A stretch of DNA of 6,081 nt, from NCBI GenBank assembly GCA_016200035.1, contig JACQFM010000057.1, positions 1-6,081 on the forward strand, in the 5' to 3' direction. The notes beneath the pieces are model-generated. The model saw only the letters and a list, made by a program, of their open reading frames with translations. It made no database searches and was not told where the DNA came from. The translations under genes were made by a program, and so were the position numbers. Below, piece by piece: positions 1 through 4,236 of the stretch (the first letter of the stretch is position 1; each line of letters begins with the position of its first letter). This DNA is from Nitrososphaerota archaeon (lineage in GTDB: Archaea > Thermoproteota > Nitrososphaeria > Nitrososphaerales > Nitrosopumilaceae).

Positions 1-657
1 CGATGTATGATATATCTCAATGATCATGTCGTCAAGCTCTTTAAAAAGATCTGATTTTCTCTTGGTTAGCTGATGAAAGCCTTTGTCTGCGCTGGAATAA
101 ACCTTGTCGACAAGCTCATTTGTTAATTTATCATTTTCAAAAAGTATTTCGAAAAGTTTTTGTTCATCAATGTTATTCTGCCCAATTTCTCTCATCTTCT
201 CCCGTACTACTTGATCTCCCTTCTGTATCAGATCAACTTCTAAATTTTTAGTTCTTTCAATAATATCTGAGAGCTCCTTTTGAATTTCTACGACACGATG
301 ATCTAGTCTATAATATAATAAAGCATGGTATTGTAATGACATGTGGCATGAAAGTGAATAATTTCCCTCTTTTATGTTAAATTTGATAAAAATTCGCCTC
401 AGGTCTTTGTCTTTTGAGATAGATATTCCATCAGCAGTCCAATCTGGGATCATTTTTAGTATATGTTGGTAATATTGTTGAACTTTTGTAGGATCAAAAG
501 TTGTTTGGTCAATTACTGTTGCGTCTGCCAGCATAACCTTCACTGGCATACTTTTTGTGGCATTGGTAATGCTTTCCAAAAAAATATATCTGATTTTTTC
601 ACTCTTTTCATTCATGGATATAATAAAATCATCAGCTAACTTCGATGGGATTTGCAC
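1..657 (-). CDS. Unknown helical protein, N-terminal part (C-terminus beyond left edge)
   Basis: An open frame runs on the minus strand from a stop at 676-678 to the window edge without interruption; the gene is cut at position 1. I choose the GTG at 655-657 as start, giving 219 visible codons. An A/T-rich element on the minus strand (679-688, AATTTATG-like) lies about 26 bases upstream, as expected for a leaderless archaeal gene. The first ATG is at 613-615 and would lose 14 plausible residues. The N-terminal half looks mixed alpha/beta and includes the stretch DLRRIFIKFNIKEGNY. From about residue 115 it is strongly helical and charged (EIQKELSDIIERTKNLEVDL), probably coiled coil. I see no signal peptide, membrane segment or catalytic motif. 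I do not recognise the family. It is divergent from the zinc ribbon gene at 728. Confidence 0.72.
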   Translation of the reverse strand, partial: MQIPSKLADDFIISMNEKSEKIRYIFLESITNATKSMPVKVMLADATVIDQTTFDPTKVQQYYQHILKMIPDWTADGISISKDKDLRRIFIKFNIKEGNYSLSCHMSLQYHALLYYRLDHRVVEIQKELSDIIERTKNLEVDLIQKGDQVVREKMREIGQNNIDEQKLFEILFENDKLTNELVDKVYSSADKGFHQLTKRKSDLFKELDDMIIEIYHTS

Positions 658-678
658 AAATCGTTCTGGCTTTTGTTA

Positions 679-688
679 CATAAATTTG
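679..688 (-). promoter_or_regulatory. Candidate TATA box for the unknown minus-strand gene
   Basis: The minus strand reads an A/T-rich AATTTATG-like element centred about 26 bases upstream of the GTG at 655-657. That is the spacing expected when transcription starts at the start codon. It is weak as a sequence match and is supported mainly by its position. Confidence 0.35.
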
Positions 689-727
689 ATGTGTGACTTG
701 AATATTAGGGTATAAGGACAAATTTTC

Positions 728-859
728 ATGGGCAAAACATCATATAAGAAGATAGTGTGCTGGAACTGTAACGTAGAAATTGTTCAGTATTATGACTTTA
801 AATATAAGGGCGATAGAGGGCAGTGCCCGGTTTGTGGGGTTAATTTTCCCCTTGAATAA
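728..859 (+). CDS. 43-residue zinc ribbon protein
   Basis: ATG 728-730 to TAA 857-859. It is the only start in its frame, since a stop lies at 713-715. The protein is almost entirely one zinc ribbon: Cys11-x2-Cys14 (CWNC), an 18-residue spacer rich in Tyr and Lys, then Cys33-x2-Cys36 (CPVC). Four-cysteine knuckles like this bind structural zinc and often mediate protein or nucleic-acid contacts. A possible Shine-Dalgarno AAGGA lies at 714-718, and an AATATTA element around 701-707 could serve as a TATA box. The cyclase follows after 23 bases on the same strand with its own ribosome binding site, so the two probably share a transcript and the ribbon may be a cyclase partner. That partnership is inferred from position only. 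Confidence 0.78.
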   Translation: MGKTSYKKIVCWNCNVEIVQYYDFKYKGDRGQCPVCGVNFPLE

Positions 860-867
860 GAGTTTAC

Positions 868-872
868 AGGAG
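868..872 (+). promoter_or_regulatory. Shine-Dalgarno AGGAG of the cyclase gene
   Basis: AGGAG stands 10 bases before the ATG at 883, in the 23-base gap after the zinc ribbon stop. A strong internal site of this kind fits translation of a second gene on a shared mRNA. Confidence 0.65.
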
Positions 873-882
873 ATTTTACATA

Positions 883-1677
883 ATGAGTAAAAAGAAACCC
901 ACGCAAGATAGCGATGATACGGTTGCCAAGAACATAGTAGACATGATGTTAGGTGGCGGTAGGTCTGGAACATTGGATTCTGAGACATTAATAAAAGAAA
1001 TTCAAAAAAGGGTTTGGAGCTCGCTAAAGCAGGGCTTTGAGCACGAATACCCAAGCGATGAGTCAGATAAGTTCCTGCGCGAACACGTGTCATCAAAATT
1101 GCCCATGTTTGTAATCTATGTCGATTTGATCGGTTCCACCGATATGACTCTACATCTGCCTACAGAAAAAGTGGCTGTAATTGTAAGTGCATTTTCTAGA
1201 GAAATGGCATTTGTTATAAAAAATTATGATGGTTATGTGCTTAAATTTGTTGGCGATGCAGTGATCGGATATTTTGTACCAGAAAGTAATCCACTTCTGG
1301 CAGCTGATGATGCAGTAAATTGTGCAAAATCCATGATATCAGTGATTGAAAGAGGAATTAATCCAATTCTTAGTGAATATGACTATCCTGAGCTTCGCGT
1401 TAAAATTGGCATGGATTATGGTGAAAATACCATAGTAAGATATGGTGCAGATGAAATTAGATCACATGTTGATATTTTGGGACCTGCAATGAGTATTGCC
1501 GCAAAGATTACAAACCTTGCACGCCCGAACCAAATTCTAATTGGAGAAGATGTTTACGATAAACTGCATCCAAGCTTAAAAGAGTCATTCGAGGAAGTCG
1601 AATGGCATGGTAGTCAATGGAATTATCATGATAGAGAGACAGGTAAGCTCTACAAGGTTTATGCATATGTAAGTTAG
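883..1677 (+). CDS. Class III adenylate/guanylate cyclase domain protein, soluble
   Basis: This 264-residue protein carries a class III nucleotidyl cyclase catalytic domain from about residue 72 to 230. Visible signatures are VDLIGST (metal-binding Asp81), KFVGDAVIGYF (base-contacting Lys121, second metal Asp125), VKIGMDYGE, then DILGPAMSIAAKI and PNQILIGEDVYD. The 44-residue spacing between the two metal aspartates matches mycobacterial Rv1625c as I recall it. Asp197 sits at the purine-selecting position. The transition-state Asn and Arg positions, 7 and 11 residues further on, are Ser204 and Lys208. The enzyme may therefore be slow, use another substrate, or act as a nucleotide sensor. The first 70 residues are charged and helical with no membrane segment or HAMP domain. 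Such cyclases work as dimers with the active site at the interface. It lies 23 bases after the zinc ribbon gene. The domain call is secure; activity is not. Confidence 0.92.
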   Translation: MSKKKPTQDSDDTVAKNIVDMMLGGGRSGTLDSETLIKEIQKRVWSSLKQGFEHEYPSDESDKFLREHVSSKLPMFVIYVDLIGSTDMTLHLPTEKVAVIVSAFSREMAFVIKNYDGYVLKFVGDAVIGYFVPESNPLLAADDAVNCAKSMISVIERGINPILSEYDYPELRVKIGMDYGENTIVRYGADEIRSHVDILGPAMSIAAKITNLARPNQILIGEDVYDKLHPSLKESFEEVEWHGSQWNYHDRETGKLYKVYAYVS

Positions 1678-1823
1678 ACAGTGAAATTCTCTGGGCATTC
1701 TACGTGTTCATAATGGTGATCTGTAAATTCTTCTCCTACTACATACATAACAATTTTATACAAATCATTTGAAACAATACTTTTCTTACATTTTATACAA
1801 AGTTTTGATATTGTTTTCGTCAT
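1674..1823 (-). CDS. 49-residue Cys/His-rich putative zinc-binding protein
   Basis: ATG at 1821-1823, stop TAA at 1674-1676, on the minus strand. Possible metal ligands are Cys9-x2-Cys12 near the N-terminus and the cluster His36, His37, His40, Cys43 (EFTDHHYEHVECP), a plausible single zinc site. A TATA-like CTTATAG element at 1846-1855 is centred about 27 bases upstream of the ATG, fitting a leaderless transcript. Its stop codon interlocks with that of the cyclase (four shared bases). The open frame, the metal-ligand pattern and the promoter position together support a real gene despite its size. I do not recognise a named family and its function is unknown. Confidence 0.68.
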   Translation of the reverse strand: MTKTISKLCIKCKKSIVSNDLYKIVMYVVGEEFTDHHYEHVECPENFTV

Positions 1824-1969
1824 TTTATTGAAAGAGATCAGCGCCTTCTATAAGGATCTGCGATCAGCTGGATTTGATAAAAAATGATTCCGTCTTGACA
1901 ACCTTCTATATTTAACGAATAAAATTACGTACGGAAAGGTGAAATAAGGGCTCAGGAAAAAATAAAATC
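1824..1969. other. Divergent intergenic region with a GATCAGC direct repeat
   Basis: This spacer separates the minus-strand micro-protein from the coiled-coil gene. It holds a candidate TATA box for each direction (1846-1855 minus; 1905-1916 plus) and two exact copies of GATCAGC at 1836-1842 and 1862-1868. The second copy is embedded in the short palindrome-containing string ATCAGCTGGAT. The copies flank the minus-strand TATA element, so they could be an operator. A 7-base repeat can also arise by chance. No further open frame of credible length is present. Confidence 0.3.
1905..1916 (+). promoter_or_regulatory. TATA box for the coiled-coil gene
   Basis: TCTATATTTAAC is a good archaeal box A. 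Initiation about 26 bases downstream would fall near 1937, giving a leader of about 33 bases before the ATG at 1970. Unlike most first genes here this one would have a short leader, which contains GA-rich AGGTGA and AGGA elements. Confidence 0.5.
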
Positions 1970-2350
1970 ATGTTGGACATTAACACAAGAAAATTCTTTG
2001 ATTACTATGGGTTTTATCCTGATATGATAAATTCACCTATGGCTTTCCCAAGGATTCCTCCTGGCAAAGCTAACATGGCTCTAGGCATATCAAAAGCAGG
2101 CAAGCTCAAAGAGGACATAATCAAAGATAATGCATCAATGCTTGCAAAGTTGTTTGATTTTCAATCAATGTTTCAGCAACACGCAGCTGGTCTTTTCGAT
2201 TTGTCAGCACAAAATCAATTCGGTCCTGGACACCCATTGCATTTTAGGATGAATCCGATTGATTCACTACAGCTAGAAAATGAACAGCTTAAAAAAGAAA
2301 ACTTGTCATTAAAGCAGCAACTAGAAAAGTACAGGCAGAAACAAGTTTAG
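1970..2350 (+). CDS. Unknown 126-residue protein with C-terminal leucine-zipper coiled coil
   Basis: The ATG at 1970 is the only start; a stop lies upstream at 1940-1942 with no ATG, GTG or TTG between. Residues 1-45 are aromatic- and proline-rich (FFDYYGFYPDM, then FPRIPPGKANM). Residues 46-80 look helical (KLKEDIIKDNASMLAKLFDF). Residues 81-96 form a Gly/Pro-rich linker. Residues 97-122 form a textbook zipper: Leu100, Leu107, Leu114 and Tyr121 are seven apart, with Asn104, Asn111 and Leu118 at the alternate core position. Buried Asn at that position favours a parallel dimer. There is no signal peptide or membrane helix. I do not recognise the family. It is followed 30 bases later by another unknown gene with its own promoter-like element. 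A scaffold or oligomerisation role is inference. Confidence 0.82.
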   Translation: MLDINTRKFFDYYGFYPDMINSPMAFPRIPPGKANMALGISKAGKLKEDIIKDNASMLAKLFDFQSMFQQHAAGLFDLSAQNQFGPGHPLHFRMNPIDSLQLENEQLKKENLSLKQQLEKYRQKQV

Positions 2351-2360
2351 CTTTATTAAC
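2351..2360 (+). promoter_or_regulatory. Candidate TATA box for the 130-residue protein gene
   Basis: CTTTATTAAC lies immediately after the stop of the coiled-coil gene, centred about 26 bases before the ATG at 2381, the spacing for leaderless transcription. An AGGAT at 2369-2373 is an alternative Shine-Dalgarno if the gene is read from the upstream transcript. Confidence 0.42.
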
Positions 2361-2380
2361 TCTTATTTAGGATCGAATTC

Positions 2381-2773
2381 ATGCAGAAAACACCAGAACA
2401 AAGATGGAAAGAGGACATCACTCTACATAGGAGAAAGTGCCAAAAAATTCTGCTATCTTCAAAATCAATAAGATATGTTGGCCTCATAAACGAATATGGT
2501 AGAACACTAACTGGAATAATAAAACAAGGTGCTAGTCCTTTGTTAAAAGCTGGTCAAGTAAAAAACGAGTTTTTTATTATATCAACAATGTTGTCAATGC
2601 GACGTTCTAATTATTCTGCGATCGGTGAAATTGAGGTTGCCATTTTAAAACACAAGAAAGTCACCATACTTGTATTTCAAAGAAAAGAGGGGACATATTA
2701 CATTTCAATTGATAAAAATGCAACACTTGATATGATGGCAAAAATTATTGCAAAAGTTAAGAAAATTATCTAA
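2381..2773 (+). CDS. Nitrososphaeria-type protein of unknown function, DUF6659/roadblock-like
   Basis: A 130-residue soluble protein. An N-terminal basic helix (EDITLHRRKCQKILL, about 11-25) precedes IRYVGLINEYGRTLTGIIKQG (30-50), then a central helix VKNEFFIISTMLSMRR (60-75). A beta hairpin follows, EIEVAILKHKKVTILVF (83-99) and GTYYISID (104-111), then a final lysine-rich helix (114-130). The order helix, GLINEYGR, helix, beta hairpin resembles small proteins abundant in ammonia-oxidising archaea that are annotated as DUF6659, and the roadblock/LC7 fold in general. I assign this from memory of the pattern, so the family name is tentative. No catalytic residues stand out. Its stop codon interlocks with that of the convergent VOC gene. 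Confidence 0.85.
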   Translation: MQKTPEQRWKEDITLHRRKCQKILLSSKSIRYVGLINEYGRTLTGIIKQGASPLLKAGQVKNEFFIISTMLSMRRSNYSAIGEIEVAILKHKKVTILVFQRKEGTYYISIDKNATLDMMAKIIAKVKKII

Positions 2774-3180
2774 AGTGGAGCAAAACCGTGAAAGCCTTGT
2801 GCCTGCTTTGCTGTATCCGGCGGTGCCGGTTCGAATAAAGAGATCATATATTTGTCCGGATCCAAAACTATAGCATTTTTTCCGGTTTTATGTGAAACTG
2901 TGTCTCTGTAGATAGGAACGTTCTGAGCTTTGAGCTCTTCGATGGCAGATCCTATATCTCCAACCACAAGGCCAATCACTATTCCATTCTCAATCGATGT
3001 TCCAGTGTTAATTGGGCGAGTCGCTGGATGTAGTATCACAGTAGCGCCTTGTTTTGCAAGCTCTACCCAATTTTCTCTTCTATTTTTTATAGGCAGACCG
3101 ATTATTTCATTGTAAAATTTAATTGATTTCTCTAAATTCGATACAGCAATTATAACACTTCCCAGATGTCTGATATTCAT
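2770..3180 (-). CDS. VOC-superfamily (glyoxalase/dioxygenase-fold) protein
   Basis: A 136-residue protein with two beta-alpha-beta-beta-beta modules. Module 1 (about 5-52) opens with HLGSVIIAVSNLEKSIKFYNEIIGLP, the usual first strand and FY-containing helix, and ends with VILHP. Module 2 (about 66-118) has IVIGLVVGDIGSAIEELKAQNV and closes with DPDKYMISLFEP, the conserved terminal strand whose Glu117 is normally a metal ligand. Likely ligands are His5, Glu117 and perhaps His51. The His often found on the first strand of module 2 is absent (residues 68-71 are VIGL). Substrate cannot be read from sequence; the superfamily covers lyases, epimerases, dioxygenases and antibiotic-binding proteins. 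A TTTTAAC element at 3202-3213 is centred about 27 bases upstream of the ATG, suggesting its own leaderless promoter, although the RAM gene ends only 39 bases upstream. Confidence 0.9.
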   Translation of the reverse strand: MNIRHLGSVIIAVSNLEKSIKFYNEIIGLPIKNRRENWVELAKQGATVILHPATRPINTGTSIENGIVIGLVVGDIGSAIEELKAQNVPIYRDTVSHKTGKNAIVLDPDKYMISLFEPAPPDTAKQAQGFHGFAPL

Positions 3181-3201
3181 ATAATGGAAACATAATACTC
3201 C

Positions 3202-3213
3202 CGTGTTAAAATC
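3202..3213 (-). promoter_or_regulatory. Candidate TATA box for the VOC gene
   Basis: On the minus strand GGATTTTAACAC centres about 27 bases upstream of the ATG at 3178-3180, the leaderless spacing seen at several genes here. It lies in the short gap after the RAM gene. Confidence 0.42.
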
Positions 3214-3219
3214 CTTCTG

Positions 3220-3438
3220 CTATACTACCTGCACCATTGTTTCTGTTCTTTCTACTCCCTTTATGTTTTGAATTTCAGTAGTAACATCTTTAATTTGACT
3301 TAATGATTTAACCTCAATTAAAGCAACAGCATCAAATTGTCCGCTTACTGCAAATGAATCATATACAGACTTCACCATTCGGAGCCTAGCTGCAATGAGT
3401 TTTTTTGGTGATTTTACCAATACTAATGCCTTTACCAA
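3220..3438 (-). CDS. Stand-alone Lrp/AsnC ligand-binding (RAM) domain protein, TTG start
   Basis: A 72-residue protein consisting only of the Lrp/AsnC C-terminal RAM domain, with no helix-turn-helix. The beta-alpha-beta-beta-alpha-beta layout is visible: KALVLVKS, a basic helix, DSFAVSGQFDAVALIEVKS with the ligand-pocket Gly33-x2-Asp36, then SQIKDVTTEIQNIKGVERTETMVQV. RAM domains dimerise and oligomerise and bind amino acids or other small molecules. The start is TTG at 3436-3438, seven bases inside the end of the upstream RAM gene. GAGGT at 3448-3452, nine bases before it, decides the start. The next in-frame Met (residue 21) would delete the first strand. Tight coupling with a paralogue suggests matched amounts, perhaps a hetero-oligomer. 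Confidence 0.87.
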   Translation of the reverse strand: MVKALVLVKSPKKLIAARLRMVKSVYDSFAVSGQFDAVALIEVKSLSQIKDVTTEIQNIKGVERTETMVQVV

Positions 3439-3671
3439 CCTAGGTTTACCTCGACTTCAATCAAAGTTTCCGTAGTAACAATTTCCCTTATTTTTTTAAA
3501 ATCGATCACAATATTATTTATTTCATCAATTGTACCCTGAAGAATGACAGCGATATCAGCACGACCTGTGACAACCATGGTTTCTCTAATGGTTTTCCGT
3601 GTTCTTTTCAATGTTTGAACTACATTGTCTACCTTACCTGCCTTGACTGTTATTAGGCAAAGGGCACGCAT
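3432..3671 (-). CDS. Stand-alone Lrp/AsnC ligand-binding (RAM) domain protein, upstream paralogue
   Basis: A 79-residue RAM-only protein: MRALCLITVKAGKVDNVV (strand and helix), then ETMVVTGRADIAVILQG with Gly36-x2-Asp39, helix INNIVIDFKKI, and last strand TTETLIEVEV. It aligns along its whole length with its downstream neighbour (TGRAD against SGQFD; TTETLIEV against RTETMVQV), so the pair is a tandem duplication or an old paralogous pair. The frame stays open upstream to an ATG at 3765-3767, which would add 32 residues unlike anything in the family. I prefer the ATG at 3669-3671 because the domain begins exactly there, and an A/T element at 3691-3702 lies about 26 bases upstream. A TATA-like element near 3785-3798 would also suit the longer form, so that start is not excluded. 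It could modulate full-length Lrp regulators encoded elsewhere. Confidence 0.87.
   Translation of the reverse strand: MRALCLITVKAGKVDNVVQTLKRTRKTIRETMVVTGRADIAVILQGTIDEINNIVIDFKKIREIVTTETLIEVEVNLGW
3448..3452 (-). promoter_or_regulatory. Shine-Dalgarno GAGGT for the TTG-start RAM gene
   Basis: GAGGT on the minus strand lies inside the last codons of the upstream RAM gene, nine bases from the TTG at 3436-3438. It supports translation from TTG rather than from a later Met. Confidence 0.6.
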
Positions 3672-3804
3672 GTCAGTAATACTATTCACGTATGAATAAG
3701 TGTTTTTGGCATCTTTTTCAAAATACGCAATAAAAAAAATGTTTATGCTAGTACCGCATTTTTGCATAAATTTTTGTTTGCTTGTTATTCAATAATTAGG
3801 GACA

Positions 3805-4032
3805 CTAATCTTCTGCTTCCTGCGACCTAGCTTCTTCAAGATAGGCCCTCCTGGCTTCTAGTTCTGCTTCTTTATCCATATTTGTGTCATCTTCTACAAC
3901 TACAATTCCTGAATTGTCTCCTCCAACTATATCCTGCTTAAGTTTAGATTTTGGTTTAGTTTTAACTGGTTTTTTCTTCGATTTTTTTTCCTGAGATGAC
4001 TTTTTCTTTATTTTTTTCTTGTCTTTTGCCAT
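3805..4032 (-). CDS. Lys-rich/acidic polyampholyte small protein, unknown
   Basis: A 75-residue protein with two oppositely charged halves. Residues 1-33 are nearly all Lys, Ser, Gln and Pro (such as KDKKKIKKKSSQEKKSKKK) and should be disordered and able to bind nucleic acid. Residues 34-49 form a short hydrophobic turn (DIVGGDNSGIVVVEDD). Residues 50-75 form an acidic helix (EAELEARRAYLEEARSQEAED). It has no Cys, His or enzyme motif. A basic tail plus acidic helix suggests an RNA- or DNA-associated or ribosome-associated accessory protein, but this is inference from composition. The ATG at 4030-4032 has a TTTAATAACA element at 4061-4070 about 33 bases upstream, allowing a leader of a few bases. 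It lies between tRNA-Phe and the RAM genes on the same strand. Composition-biased frames can be spurious in AT-rich DNA, but the abrupt charge switch and the promoter favour a real gene. Confidence 0.75.
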   Translation of the reverse strand: MAKDKKKIKKKSSQEKKSKKKPVKTKPKSKLKQDIVGGDNSGIVVVEDDTNMDKEAELEARRAYLEEARSQEAED

Positions 4033-4060
4033 TATGACGACTTTTCAGAATTGTGTACCA

Positions 4061-4070
4061 TGTTATTAAA
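4061..4070 (-). promoter_or_regulatory. TATA box for the polyampholyte gene
   Basis: TTTAATAACA on the minus strand is centred about 33 bases upstream of the ATG at 4030-4032. Initiation would leave a leader of roughly seven bases. Confidence 0.45.
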
Positions 4071-4119
4071 CTTGTCTTAGCTAGCATCTATGGTTACTTC
4101 AATTGCATTAAATTTCTAT

Positions 4120-4125
4120 AAAAAA
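4120..4125 (-). terminator. Oligo-T terminator after tRNA-Phe
   Basis: Six T residues on the minus strand begin five bases after the tRNA 3' end. Short oligo-T runs are the usual archaeal terminator. No stem-loop precedes it other than the tRNA itself. Confidence 0.5.
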
Positions 4126-4130
4126 TGTAG

Positions 4131-4204
4131 TGCCACCGGCGGGACTTGAACGCGCGACAGCTCGGTCTTCAGCCGAGTGCTCTCCCAGGCTGAGCTACGG
4201 TGGC
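4131..4204 (-). tRNA. tRNA-Phe: tRNA-Phe (anticodon GAA)
   Basis: The minus strand folds into a complete cloverleaf of 74 bases without an encoded CCA. The acceptor stem GCCACCG/CGGTGGC is perfect over 7 bp, with discriminator A. The D stem is GCTC/GAGC. The anticodon stem CTCGG/CCGAG closes the loop CTGAAGA, giving anticodon GAA for phenylalanine. There is a 5-base variable region and a T loop TTCAAGT. There is no intron. The T stem GCGCG/CCCGC carries one C-C mismatch at its fourth pair (52-62). The gene starts 27 bases after the cobalamin adenosyltransferase stop on the same strand, with a TTTAAT element about 29 bases upstream. Confidence 0.96.
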
Positions 4205-4230
4205 ACACCGAAATAACCAATTTGGGGGGA

Positions 4231-4236
4231 ATTAAA
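4231..4236 (-). promoter_or_regulatory. Candidate TATA box for tRNA-Phe
   Basis: TTTAAT on the minus strand overlaps the stop codon of the adenosyltransferase gene and lies about 29 bases before the first tRNA base. That allows initiation a few bases upstream of the mature 5' end. Confidence 0.4.

Noticed and set aside
676..681. ATG followed at once by TAA just upstream of the left-edge gene, suggesting a nonsense-broken start
   Set aside because: Upstream codons show no coding character, and the GTG at 655-657 with a correctly spaced A/T element explains the start.
740..1096. Minus-strand open frame of 118 codons opposite the zinc ribbon and cyclase start
   Set aside because: It is antisense to two well-supported genes and its translation has no domain-like pattern.
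1970..2350. Assignment of the zipper protein as PHA synthase subunit PhaE
   Set aside because: Only the generic helical body and C-terminal coiled coil fit; I see no family-specific motif and no phaC neighbour.
2930..3115. Plus-strand open frame of 61 codons inside the VOC gene
   Set aside because: It lies wholly antisense to a recognisable VOC protein and has low-complexity Ser/Ile/Pro composition.
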